Positions 56,456 to 64,000 of a stretch of 64,000 nt of DNA are shown piece after piece. This DNA is from Gillisella vitis. Lineage in GTDB: Bacteria > Pseudomonadota > Alphaproteobacteria > Rhizobiales > Rhizobiaceae. Location: positions 334,985 to 398,984 of the forward strand of contig WPHV01000006.1 in the NCBI GenBank assembly GCA_009744235.1. The letters run 5' to 3'. Made by a program: the position numbers and the translations under genes. Numbering within the stretch: the stretch's first letter is position 1; the number at the start of each line of letters is the position of its first letter. The notes beneath the pieces are model-generated. The model had not been told where the DNA came from and did not search any database. It saw only the letters and a program-made list of their open reading frames with translations.

Positions 56456-57253
56456 ATGCATCAGAATAAAATGGACAACAGTAAACGTGTGGCGCTGGTC
56501 ACCGGCGCGGGGTCCGGCATTGGGCGGGCAGCCGCTATGAGGCTTGCCCGGGATGGCTGCGCTGTCGGGTTGCTGGGTCGCACCAAGCATGAGTTGGAAC
56601 GGGTTGCCGAAGACATTCAACACGCGAATGGCGAGGCCATGGTGCTGGTCGCAGATGTCGCTGATAGCGATTCTATGCGGGCAGGGGTCGAAACATTGAT
56701 CGCATGGGGTGGGCGGCTCGATATCGTGGTGGCGAATGCCGGGGTCAATGGCGTCTGGGCGCCAATCGATGAGTTGCAGCCGCAGGAATGGGACCAGACG
56801 ATGGCCATCAATCTGCGTGGCACCTACCTGACTATGCATCTGACAGTGCCGCATCTGCGCCGCAATGGCGGTGGCAGCATTGTCGTTGTCTCCTCCATCA
56901 ATGGCACGCGCACCTTCACCTCTCCTGGCGCCACAGCTTATAGCGCCACCAAGGCTGGACAATTGGCGATGGTGCAGCAATTGGCGGTGGAATTGGGTGC
57001 CGATCGCATTCGCATCAATGCGGTTTGCCCAGGTGCCATTGAGACTGAGATCGATGACAATACAAACAAACGCTCTACCGAACGGCTCGACATCCCGCAG
57101 CCGCCGTCGCATCAGGCTATCCCGCTGACGCGGGGTATGCCGGGCACAGCCCAGGACGTTGCCGATCTGATTGGTTTTCTGGCGTCCGATGCCGCCCGCC
57201 ATATCAGTGGTACACCCGTCTGGATCGATAGGGCGCAAAGTTTGATCCGATAG
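56456..57253 (+). CDS. Short-chain dehydrogenase/reductase
   Basis: 265 residues. The cofactor site is TGAGSGIGRAAA, with VANAG in place of NNAG, active-site serine in VVVSSINGTR, and the YSATKAG catalytic pair. The absence of an acidic residue and presence of GRTKHELER after strand two favours NADP(H). Start at 56456 (MHQNKMDNSKR) follows AGAGGG; 56471 is an alternative. It is divergent from glgX and its substrate is unknown. Confidence 0.88.
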   Translation: MHQNKMDNSKRVALVTGAGSGIGRAAAMRLARDGCAVGLLGRTKHELERVAEDIQHANGEAMVLVADVADSDSMRAGVETLIAWGGRLDIVVANAGVNGVWAPIDELQPQEWDQTMAINLRGTYLTMHLTVPHLRRNGGGSIVVVSSINGTRTFTSPGATAYSATKAGQLAMVQQLAVELGADRIRINAVCPGAIETEIDDNTNKRSTERLDIPQPPSHQAIPLTRGMPGTAQDVADLIGFLASDAARHISGTPVWIDRAQSLIR

Positions 57254-57433
57254 AATGCAACCGGTTTATTTTAATCGAAATAAGTAAAAGGGGAGTTTAA
57301 TGATGCAATTGTTTTAACTGGCGTTAAGTTTTGCGTATTTTAATTATTTGTTAAGCATGACTTACTCTTTTTGGCCCAAAGTTGAACAAAGACCGCTTTG
57401 GCGCGTTAGCGGCTCAGACAAGGAGACAATGTC

Positions 57434-57817
57434 ATGAAGCCAGAGCCTGAAACGATCCTGATTGTGGAAGACGATGCATTCATTTCGATGGATGCGGCCG
57501 ATTGCGTTGCCCATACGGGGGCCAATGTGGTGACCACGGAAACGGTCAGCGATGCGCTTATCTGCCTCGAAGCCAACCGTATCACCGCCGCCATACTGGA
57601 TTTCCAAGTGTTGGACGGAAAGATAACGCCAGTGGTGGAAAGACTCTGCCGCTCCGGCATTCCTTACAGGGTCGTGTCGGGGTCACCGCTTCAGGAAATC
57701 GTTGCCTGTGGCATCCCCGCTGACCGTATCATTGCCAAGCCGGCGGATTATGTGAATGTCATGGTCCAACTGGTCCGAGAGCGTCCATGGTCGGCGCTAA
57801 GGGCAACCAGCTATTAA
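57434..57817 (+). CDS. Single-domain response regulator (receiver)
   Basis: 127 residues: acidic residues in ILIVEDDAFISMD, phospho-acceptor in AAILDFQVLDG, switch Ser in RVVSGSP and lysine in RIIAKPADY. No output domain and no kinase adjacent, so its partner is elsewhere. AAGGAG precedes the ATG. It is unrelated in close detail to the receiver at 40207. It converges with truA. Confidence 0.9.
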   Translation: MKPEPETILIVEDDAFISMDAADCVAHTGANVVTTETVSDALICLEANRITAAILDFQVLDGKITPVVERLCRSGIPYRVVSGSPLQEIVACGIPADRIIAKPADYVNVMVQLVRERPWSALRATSY

Positions 57818-57844
57818 TATCGGTTTCCCGAACAAAAGCATAAG

Positions 57845-58624
57845 TCAGGTTTTTGAATAAGGCCGCCAATTGCCATCGGTCGGGTAGTCGACCTGCAAAA
57901 AATACAGGCCCTGTGGCGGCGCCACCGGGCCGCAAGCCTTGCGGTCGCGGGCCTCCAGTGCATCGCGCACATCCTGAGGCGTCATCTTGCCTTCGCCTGC
58001 CATTTTCAAGGTGCCGGCAAAAGATCTGATCTGGTTGTGCAGAAAACTCTGGGCGGAGGCGCGGATCTCGATGAGGTCGCCGTTGCGGCTGACATCCAGT
58101 CGGTCCAGCGTGCGCACCGGGCTGATTGCCTGACAATGAACCGAGCGGAAGGTGGTGAAGTCGTGATTGCCGACCAGCATTTGCGCCGCGGCATGCATGG
58201 CCTCGTGGTCCAGCGGTTTCGATACCCACCAGGCGCGATTGGCCTCCAGCGCCAGCCGGGACGGGCGTGAGATGATCCGATAGAGATAATGCCGTTTCAG
58301 CGCTGAAAACCGCGCATCGAAGGCGTCGGGAACGGCTTCGGCAGCCAGAATAGAGATTGCTTGCCCAGCCTGCGCCAGATGCGCGTTCAGCGCATTGCGC
58401 AGCTTGTAGGGTACCCATTGGCGCGAAAGATCGACATGCGCCACCTGGCCGCTGGCATGAACGCCGGAATCGGTGCGGCCCGCACCCCGGATCGCAACCG
58501 TTTCCCCCGTCAGGCCAAGCACAGCCGCTTCCAACGCGCCCTGTACGGAGGGACCATTGTCCTGCCGCTGCCAGCCGACATAGGGTGTGCCGTCATATTC
58601 CACGGTCAGCTTGTAGCGTGGCAT
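57845..58624 (-). CDS. truA: tRNA pseudouridine synthase A
   Basis: Makes pseudouridine at positions 38-40 of tRNA anticodon arms. 259 residues. The catalytic aspartate is in [14 protein letters not shown] near residue 52; KYYLYRI-equivalent [12 protein letters not shown] and the C-terminal [20 protein letters not shown] are family landmarks. Its start overlaps the fmt stop (TGATG), so the two are translationally coupled. Confidence 0.96.
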   Translation of the reverse strand: MPRYKLTVEYDGTPYVGWQRQDNGPSVQGALEAAVLGLTGETVAIRGAGRTDSGVHASGQVAHVDLSRQWVPYKLRNALNAHLAQAGQAISILAAEAVPDAFDARFSALKRHYLYRIISRPSRLALEANRAWWVSKPLDHEAMHAAAQMLVGNHDFTTFRSVHCQAISPVRTLDRLDVSRNGDLIEIRASAQSFLHNQIRSFAGTLKMAGEGKMTPQDVRDALEARDRKACGPVAPPQGLYFLQVDYPTDGNWRPYSKT

Positions 58625-59586
58625 CAGGTTCCGGCCTTTGCCGAGGCAAACACCGTGCCTGCACCTATGGGCGTGCCACGTAAGAATTCAATTGCATCCA
58701 GCGGTTTGCCACCGGCCTTTTGCAGCCGGACAAGGCGGACCGCACCCGTGCCACAGGCGATGGTCAGGGCGTCGTCCAGCACGGTGCCAGGCACCTCCGC
58801 GGTTTCGGTGCCTTCTGCCAGCTTGCTGGCCAGAACCTTGATACGTTCCGGCTTGCCGTTGATGTCCGCCTCGAACCAGGCGCCTGGAAAAGGCGACAGG
58901 CCGCGAATATCGTTGTGAACCTGCGTGGCGGGCTTTGAAAAGTCGATGCGGGTTTCGGCCTTGTCGATCTTGGTGGCGTAGACGACACCGTCTTCTGGCT
59001 GGGCTGTCAGCGGCAGGTCGCCCGCCTCCAGTTTGGCCATGGCCTCAACCATCGCCTCGGCGCCGGTCCGGCTCAGGGCGTCGTGCAGCTCACCGGCGGT
59101 CATGTCGGGGGTAATCGTCAGGCGACGCGTCAGGGCTACTGGGCCGGTGTCCAGCCCCTTGTCCATCTTCATCACCATCATGCCCGTTTGCGTATCTCCA
59201 GCCATGATGGCGCGCTGGATCGGTGCCGCACCCCGCCAGCGGGGCAGCAGCGAGGCGTGGCCGTTATAACAGCCCAGCCGCGTGCCGCTCAGAATGGCTT
59301 CTGGCAGCAACAGGCCATAGGCCACGACCACGGCGACATCGGCCTGATGGGCGGCGAAGGCATCACGGTCGTCCTGCGCCTTGAAATTGACCGGCGTCAG
59401 CACCGGCAGTCCGAGCTTTTCGGCTCGCTGATGGACGGGAGACTTGGTCAGATCTAGCCCTCGGCGCCCGGCGGGGCGCGGCGGCTGGCTATAGACCGCA
59501 ACGATCTGATGGCCCGCATCGTGGAGCGCGTTCAGGATCGGCACCGAAAAATCGGGAGTGCCCATGAAAATCATGCGAAGAGCCAT
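58624..59586 (-). CDS. fmt: Methionyl-tRNA formyltransferase
   Basis: Formylates initiator Met-tRNA. 320 residues. N-terminal [14 protein letters not shown], the folate-binding and catalytic block with [20 protein letters not shown] (Asn/His/Asp triad region) and the C-terminal OB-fold domain are present. It lies between def and truA on the same strand, the usual initiation/deformylation pairing with def 120 bases upstream. Confidence 0.97.
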   Translation of the reverse strand: MALRMIFMGTPDFSVPILNALHDAGHQIVAVYSQPPRPAGRRGLDLTKSPVHQRAEKLGLPVLTPVNFKAQDDRDAFAAHQADVAVVVAYGLLLPEAILSGTRLGCYNGHASLLPRWRGAAPIQRAIMAGDTQTGMMVMKMDKGLDTGPVALTRRLTITPDMTAGELHDALSRTGAEAMVEAMAKLEAGDLPLTAQPEDGVVYATKIDKAETRIDFSKPATQVHNDIRGLSPFPGAWFEADINGKPERIKVLASKLAEGTETAEVPGTVLDDALTIACGTGAVRLVRLQKAGGKPLDAIEFLRGTPIGAGTVFASAKAGT

Positions 59587-59706
59587 GGATCAAGACCGAT
59601 CTTCTAGAGGTTATCGGGGAGGAGGTGGAAACTGGATTTTCCCAAAAACACACTCCAGGACGATAGGGCCTGCAATCTGCCGGGTTCAGCACAAGCCCGG
59701 CAGGTT

Positions 59707-60225
59707 CTAGACCGTTACTTTTGATTTCGCCGCCTTGGAGAATTTCTTGATCACCATTTCACGTTTCAGCCGCGAAATATGGTCGATGAACAGGGTGCCG
59801 TTCAGATGGTCGATCTCATGTTGCAGACAGGTGGCAAGCAGGCCATCGGCCTCGATCAGTTGTTCCTTGCCGTGGCGATCCAGCGATTTCACCGTGACGG
59901 CTGCCGGGCGCTCTACCTCAGCATAGTAATCGGGAATGGAAAGGCAGCCTTCCTCATAGGTGGAGCGGGCCTGCGAACTGCCAATGATTTCCGGATTGAT
60001 GAAGACCAGCGGCTGCTTGTCTTCGCCTTCCTTTGAAACATCGATGACCAGAAGACGGCGAGGTACGGCCACCTGAACGGCGGCAAGGCCGATGCCGGGC
60101 GCATCATACATGGTCTCGAGCATGTCATCGATCAGCCGCTCAAGGTCGGCATCGATCCGCTCAATGGGTTGGGAGACCTCGCGCAGCAGCGGGTCAGGCA
60201 AAATGATAATCGGCTTTGTCGTCAT
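59707..60225 (-). CDS. def: Peptide deformylase
   Basis: Removes the N-formyl group from nascent proteins. 172 residues from ATG 60225 ([18 protein letters not shown]). All three motifs are intact: [16 protein letters not shown] with the cysteine metal ligand, and QHEIDHLNG with the two histidines and catalytic glutamate. It heads def-fmt-truA. Confidence 0.97.
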   Translation of the reverse strand: MTTKPIIILPDPLLREVSQPIERIDADLERLIDDMLETMYDAPGIGLAAVQVAVPRRLLVIDVSKEGEDKQPLVFINPEIIGSSQARSTYEEGCLSIPDYYAEVERPAAVTVKSLDRHGKEQLIEADGLLATCLQHEIDHLNGTLFIDHISRLKREMVIKKFSKAAKSKVTV

Positions 60226-60340
60226 GAATCTCCCCATAAACCATCCCGGTTTTCAAGGAAATCAAAAAAATGCGCGAAAAGCCATGCCCGCGACGAGAAG
60301 ACCTATGCCCGGGGGCCTGTGACTGGGAGAAGGTGGCTGA

Positions 60341-60733
60341 TCAGTTCAGGACGCGGCGCAGATCCGGGGTGTCCAGCGAAAAGGCGGGAATGGCAACGTC
60401 GAAGGTTTCGGCGTCATCGGTTTCCATTTCGTAGCGACCGAACATAATGCCGGAGGGCGTATCCAGGGGGCAGCCTGAAGAATATTCAAAACTTTCCCCC
60501 GGCGCCAGGCGCGGCTGTTCGCCGATCACGCCCGGTCCGCTCACCTCGTCCACCTGGCCATTCTGGTCGGTAATATGCCAGTAACGATTGATCAGCCGGA
60601 CGGCCGCATTCGACCGATTAACAATGACGACCTTGTAGCCCCAGACATAGCGACTGTCTTCCGGGTCGGACTGTTCCGCCAGATAAAATGGCTCGACTGT
60701 GACCTCTATATCCCGTGTCAGCGCGCGATACAT
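60341..60733 (-). CDS. apaG: ApaG-family protein
   Basis: 130 residues from ATG 60733 ([16 protein letters not shown]); the frame opens at 60775. The fibronectin-like ApaG fold shows in [38 protein letters not shown] and [20 protein letters not shown]. In enterobacteria ApaG is tied to cobalt/magnesium homeostasis; the biochemical role is unsettled. Confidence 0.93.
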   Translation of the reverse strand: MYRALTRDIEVTVEPFYLAEQSDPEDSRYVWGYKVVIVNRSNAAVRLINRYWHITDQNGQVDEVSGPGVIGEQPRLAPGESFEYSSGCPLDTPSGIMFGRYEMETDDAETFDVAIPAFSLDTPDLRRVLN

Positions 60734-61137
60734 GAAAGGAGACTTCTTGACGCTTTGGTAAGCATACATTTGCAAAAGCCGATAAGGTTATGGTTTGTGG
60801 CAGTGTCGTCGCAGTGAAATAATCCTGCGTTAATAAAGACCATTAACAGACTTAATTTCCAGTAAAAAATAAGGGTATTGAAAAATTTTTTAGAGTTTTA
60901 AAAACCTGTAGCGACAAACTTCAGGAAAGGCTGGCGCCACTATATCAGGTTTCTCCATGAAGGATATGGGTGTTTCAGATGGGGCTACAGCGCGGCCCGT
61001 TTTATAAAATCTACAAAGGACGCTGTTGCACTTTATATCTGCTGCATCTTCATGCGGTTCAGGGGGCGCGTCACGCCACCTGAAATTTTACGGCTTGAGA
61101 ACGCCTCAAGCCTTTCCGTCCTTGGCATGTGCGGCCA
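60734..61137. other. apaG-metZ intergenic region
   Basis: 404 bases without a gene. The part near apaG is A/T-rich and probably holds its promoter. From 60984 to 61047 it contains TACAGCG and GGACGCTGT arms followed by CACTTTATATCTGCTGCAT, a degenerate copy of the tandem-palindrome repeat. Confidence 0.5.
60984..61047. repeat. Degenerate dispersed repeat downstream of metZ
   Basis: ACAGCG and CGCTGT outer arms as in the second palindrome of the 34183-34348 mosaic, with a different interior. It is the fourth or fifth related fragment in the window. Confidence 0.45.
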
Positions 61138-62322
61138 TCACGCGGAAACGGCTTCCAGCGCCTGAGCGAAGTCCTCTACCAGGTCTTCGGCGTCTTCAAT
61201 GCCGCAGGACAGGCGCAATGTGCCGCCGGACATGCCGAGCGTTGCACGGGCTTCGTCCGTCAGGTTCTTGTGGGTGGTGGTGGCCGGGTGAGTGATCAGG
61301 CTCTTGGCGTCACCGAGATTGTTGGAGATCTTCACCACTTGCAGAGCATTCTGCAGGGCAAAAGCCGCCGCCTTGCCGCCCTTCATTTCGAAAGCAACCA
61401 GCGTGGAGCCGCCCTTCATCTGCTTGGCGACGATGTCGGCCTGCGGATGGTCGGCGCGGCCTGGATAGATGACGCGGGCAATCTTGCTGTTGTCAGCCAG
61501 AAAATCGGCGATACGACCGGCATTTTCCGTCTGCTGCTTGACGCGCAACGGCAGGGTCTCGACGCCTTTCAACAGGGTCCAGGCATTGAAGGGGGACATG
61601 GCCGGACCGGTATGGCGGAAGTAATCCTGGAGTTTTTCCTCGATCCATTGCTTGGACGATAGCACGATACCGCCCAGGCATCGGCCCTGGCCGTCGATAT
61701 GTTTGGTTGCCGAATAGACAACGACATGGGCACCAAGTTCCAGCGGGTTTTGAAAGAGCGGGGTGGCGAAAACATTGTCGACCACCACGGTCGCGCCGAC
61801 CTGGTTGGCAAGCTTGGCGACGCCGGCAATGTCCACCACTTCCAGGGTAGGATTGGTGGGGCTTTCCAGGAAAAACACCTTGGTATTCGGGCGGATGGCG
61901 TCCTCCCAATTCTTCAGGTCGCGGCCATCGACCAGGGTGAAATCCACGCCATATTTGGGTGCCAGGGTTTCGATCACCCAGCGGCAGGAGCCGAACAGGG
62001 CGCGGGCGGCGACAATATGATCGCCAGCCTGAACCTGGCAGAGAATGGAGGCCGCGACGGCAGCCATGCCGGAGGCCATGGCGCGGGCATCTTCGGCACC
62101 TTCCAGCAGGCACATGCGCTTTTCGAACATGTCATTGGTCGGGCTGCCATAGCGGGCGTAGATATAGCCTTCGGTCTCGCCCTTGAAGCGGGCTTCTGCC
62201 GCTTCCGAGCTGTCGTAGACGAAGCCCTGGGTAAGATAGATGGCTTCGGATGTTTCGCCATAAGGTGAACGCAGCGTGCCGCCATGAACGAGTTTGGTTG
62301 CTGGGCGCCAATTGTTTGCCAT
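61138..62322 (-). CDS. metZ: O-succinylhomoserine sulfhydrylase
   Basis: PLP enzyme forming homocysteine from O-succinylhomoserine and sulfide. 394 residues from ATG 62322 (MANNWRPATKLVHGG); the frame is open further upstream but that DNA is the riboswitch. Landmarks are TQGFVYDSSEAAE, YARYGSPTN, the PLP phosphate region MASGMAAVAA, and the Schiff-base lysine in YSATKHIDGQGR. Expression is controlled by the SAM-II riboswitch and terminator in its leader. Confidence 0.95.
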   Translation of the reverse strand: MANNWRPATKLVHGGTLRSPYGETSEAIYLTQGFVYDSSEAAEARFKGETEGYIYARYGSPTNDMFEKRMCLLEGAEDARAMASGMAAVAASILCQVQAGDHIVAARALFGSCRWVIETLAPKYGVDFTLVDGRDLKNWEDAIRPNTKVFFLESPTNPTLEVVDIAGVAKLANQVGATVVVDNVFATPLFQNPLELGAHVVVYSATKHIDGQGRCLGGIVLSSKQWIEEKLQDYFRHTGPAMSPFNAWTLLKGVETLPLRVKQQTENAGRIADFLADNSKIARVIYPGRADHPQADIVAKQMKGGSTLVAFEMKGGKAAAFALQNALQVVKISNNLGDAKSLITHPATTTHKNLTDEARATLGMSGGTLRLSCGIEDAEDLVEDFAQALEAVSA

Positions 62323-62344
62323 GCTGTATGAGCCTTTCGAACAC

Positions 62345-62376
62345 AAAAAAACCGGTCGCGAAATACGGACCGGTTT
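62345..62376 (-). terminator. Rho-independent terminator in the metZ leader
   Basis: On the minus strand AAACCGGTC, a 10-base loop, GACCGGTTT, running into seven T. It lies between the SAM-II aptamer and the metZ start, 23 bases before the ATG. Confidence 0.88.
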
Positions 62377-62384
62377 GCACGTGT

Positions 62385-62446
62385 CCGATCTTTTTAGCCA
62401 ATTGTTTAACGTGGCTGCAAGCCGACCGGCCAAATCACCACGGGAT
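62385..62446 (-). ncRNA. SAM-II riboswitch upstream of metZ
   Basis: Minus-strand sequence contains the conserved blocks GGTGATTTGGCCGG, GCTTGCAGCCACGTTAAAC and TGGCTAAAAAGATCGG in order, the SAM-II (metA motif) H-type pseudoknot. S-adenosylmethionine binding is expected to lower metZ expression. The aptamer's CCGGTC could also pair with the GACCGG arm of the following terminator. Confidence 0.92.
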
Positions 62447-62582
62447 AAGATTTGCTTACGCCGTTCTTTTGCTTGCGTCAATTCCCGGAGTTTGGTTTTG
62501 TCATATACTATATGCCGAGGTTTTACAGGCTGCGGCATGTTGCGCGCGCATTGTTCGGCGTCGGCGCTGCAAGGAAGACAGA

Positions 62583-63680
62583 ATGAAGCGGAATGCGGGC
62601 ATATTGGCGGATCGCGCCATCGGCGACTTGTTTGGCTCGGGCTCGCTTTTGAGCGAAACCATGCTTGATCACGACCAGATCCAGCCGGCGAGTCTTGATC
62701 TGAGGTTGGGCTCCAAAGCGCTCAGGGTGCGCGCCAGTTTCATGCCTGGCCCCAACAGCACCGTGGCGGATAAGCTGCAACGGTTGACCCTGCACGAGAT
62801 CGATCTGGAGCACGGCGCTGTGCTGGAAACCGGCTGTGTCTATATCGTGCCGCTGATGGAGAGCCTGGATCTCCCGGCGGATCTATCGGCTTCCACCAAT
62901 CCGAAAAGCTCGACCGGTCGCCTCGACATCTTTACCCGGGTGATGGTCGATTATGCGCAGGAATTTGACAAGATCCCGGCAGGCTATAAGGGCCAGCTTT
63001 ATCTGGAAATCAGCCCGCGGACGTTTCCGATCATCGTGCGGCGCGGTTCTCGCCTGTCGCAGATCCGCTTCCGGATCGGCCATGCGCTTCTGAGCGATAG
63101 CGCACTTCTGGATCTGCACAAGGCCGAGACGCTGGTGGCCAGCGAGACTCCCAATGTCTCGGGCGGCGGCATCGCGCTGTCCATCGATCTGAAGGGGACG
63201 GGGCCGGACGGACTGGTCGGCTATCGCGGCAAGCACCATACGGCAGTGATCGACGTTGACCGTAAGGCTGCCCATGATGTGCTGGACTTCTGGGAACCGC
63301 TCTACAGCCGTGGCCGTGACGAATTGATCCTCGATCCCGACGAATTCTACATTCTCGTCTCACGCGAGGCCGTCCATGTCCCGCCGCTCTATGCGGCGGA
63401 AATGACCCCATATGACCCGCTGGTTGGGGAATTCCGCGTTCATTATGCCGGCTTTTTCGATCCCGGCTTCGGCCATGCCGGGGCCGGCGGCACCGGCAGC
63501 CGCGCGGTGTTGGAAGTGCGCAGCCACGAAGTACCCTATATTCTTGAGCACGGCCAGATCATCGGCCGCCTGGTCTATGAACATATGCTCGAGCATCCCC
63601 AAGGCCTCTACGGCACAGGCCTCGGCTCCAATTACCAGGCCCAGGGACTGAAGCTCTCCAAGCATTTTCGCGCAGCCTGA
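62583..63680 (+). CDS. dcd: 2'-Deoxycytidine 5'-triphosphate deaminase, long alphaproteobacterial form
   Basis: Makes dUTP from dCTP. 365 residues from ATG 62583 (MKRNAGILADRAIGDLF), about twice the usual Dcd length because the protein holds two dCTP-deaminase/dUTPase-fold halves. The first has IQPASLDLRLGS and STNPKSSTGRLDIFTRVM; the second has GYRGKHHTAVIDV, DEFYILVSREAV and HYAGFFDPGFGHAGAG. GGAAG precedes the ATG. It is divergent from metZ, and tRNA-Gly follows. Confidence 0.92.
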   Translation: MKRNAGILADRAIGDLFGSGSLLSETMLDHDQIQPASLDLRLGSKALRVRASFMPGPNSTVADKLQRLTLHEIDLEHGAVLETGCVYIVPLMESLDLPADLSASTNPKSSTGRLDIFTRVMVDYAQEFDKIPAGYKGQLYLEISPRTFPIIVRRGSRLSQIRFRIGHALLSDSALLDLHKAETLVASETPNVSGGGIALSIDLKGTGPDGLVGYRGKHHTAVIDVDRKAAHDVLDFWEPLYSRGRDELILDPDEFYILVSREAVHVPPLYAAEMTPYDPLVGEFRVHYAGFFDPGFGHAGAGGTGSRAVLEVRSHEVPYILEHGQIIGRLVYEHMLEHPQGLYGTGLGSNYQAQGLKLSKHFRAA

Positions 63681-63735
63681 CCTGCGCTTTCATGCTTGAC
63701 ATCAACGCCCAAGTGTAGGAACTCTCGAGCATCAG

Positions 63736-63809
63736 GCGGGTGTAGCTCAATGGTAGAGCAGCAGCTTCCCAAGCTGAATACGAGGGTTCGATTCCCTTCA
63801 CCCGCTCCA
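63736..63809 (+). tRNA. tRNA-Gly (anticodon CCC)
   Basis: 74 bases: acceptor GCGGGTG pairs with CACCCGC, D-arm AGCTCAATGGTAGAGC, anticodon loop TTCCCAA, T-arm GAGGGTTCGATTCCCTT, discriminator T and encoded CCA. The anticodon CCC reads GGG. Confidence 0.96.
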
Positions 63810-63850
63810 GTTCTGCCAAATTCAACGCCGAGAAAAGCTTAAACGCTTTA

Positions 63851-64000
63851 GGCTGTAGTGACAATTTAATCATTTGATCCATAGCATTATGCTGGCGAGC
63901 TTAATGAACCCGAGAAAGTTGGCGGCGAGTTTGTCATATCGCGTGGCGATACGCCGCCACTGCTTGAGCTTGGCAAAGAAGCTCTCAATACCCCATCTCT
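63851..64000. mobile_element. IS5-family insertion sequence (left end, cut by window edge)
   Basis: The element probably begins at GGCTGTAGTGACAA (63851), directly after a TTA, 41 bases downstream of tRNA-Gly. Inside is the 3' end of a minus-strand transposase. The right end and target duplication are outside the window. Confidence 0.7.
63870..64000 (-). CDS. IS5-family transposase, C-terminal fragment (partial at right edge)
   Basis: On the minus strand from 63998 the frame reads RWGIESFFAKLKQWRR, then ATRYDKLAANFLGF and a stop at 63870-63872. RxxIExxFxxLK-type and YDKLAxNF are the C-terminal catalytic (DDE glutamate) region of IS427-group IS5 transposases. Only about 42 residues are visible, so whether the full gene is active cannot be judged. 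Confidence 0.85.
   Translation of the reverse strand, partial: RWGIESFFAKLKQWRRIATRYDKLAANFLGFIKLASIMLWIK

Noticed and set aside
1-64000. CRISPR array, prophage or conjugation genes
   Set aside because: No regularly spaced repeats, phage structural genes, integrase or relaxase was seen.

Overview
This window looks like chromosomal DNA of a Rhizobiaceae alphaproteobacterium of the Agrobacterium/Allorhizobium/Rhizobium group. The evidence is GcrA with clustered GANTC methylation sites, a SAM-II riboswitch in front of metZ, the phoR-pstSCAB-phoU-phoB order, long-form dCTP deaminase, and mosaic palindromic repeats typical of rhizobia. The species cannot be fixed from the window alone. Gene density is high and almost every gene is intact. 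One short-chain dehydrogenase is frameshifted, and one IS5-type transposase runs off the right edge.

Layout. 1-7 kb: end of dapE, a membrane protein, a DsbA-like thiol protein, glycerate kinase, and argD-argF-hslO on the minus strand with a terminator-like hairpin in the argD leader. 7-18.4 kb: gcrA, then the phosphate regulon (phoR, pstS, pstC, pstA, pstB, phoU, phoB), ppk2 and an unknown membrane protein; Pho-box-like repeats lie in front of pstS and probably phoR. 18.7-19.8 kb: a nitronate monooxygenase-like gene and tRNA-Thr(CGU). 20.4-33.5 kb: accessory catabolic and transport genes. These include an OpuC-type ABC importer with a HutC-like repressor and a histidine-ammonia-lyase homologue that lacks the MIO-forming Ala-Ser-Gly triad, followed by a TRAP transporter with an aminotransferase, a LysR regulator and an MFS carrier.

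34-39.8 kb: a mosaic of tandem palindromes, a succinyl/acetyl-CoA transferase, a lipoprotein hydrolase, a proline-racemase-family enzyme with a Ser/Cys active-site pair, and a CRP/FNR regulator. 40-48 kb: a signalling operon (receiver, SUOX-fold periplasmic protein, hybrid kinase with HPt, HD-GYP response regulator), then pyrC, a membrane diguanylate cyclase and pyrE. 48-54 kb: fructokinase, the frameshifted dehydrogenase, pgi, fadD and a BON protein. 54-64 kb: glgX, a dehydrogenase, a receiver protein, truA-fmt-def, apaG, metZ under SAM-II control, dcd, tRNA-Gly(CCC) and the edge of an IS element.

The strongest candidate for an under-described system is 20.4-26.4 kb. A quaternary-amine-type importer, a HutC-family regulator with a matching operator-like palindrome, and a MIO-less lyase fit uptake and cleavage of a histidine-derived betaine such as ergothioneine. 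That assignment is an inference from family knowledge and context.
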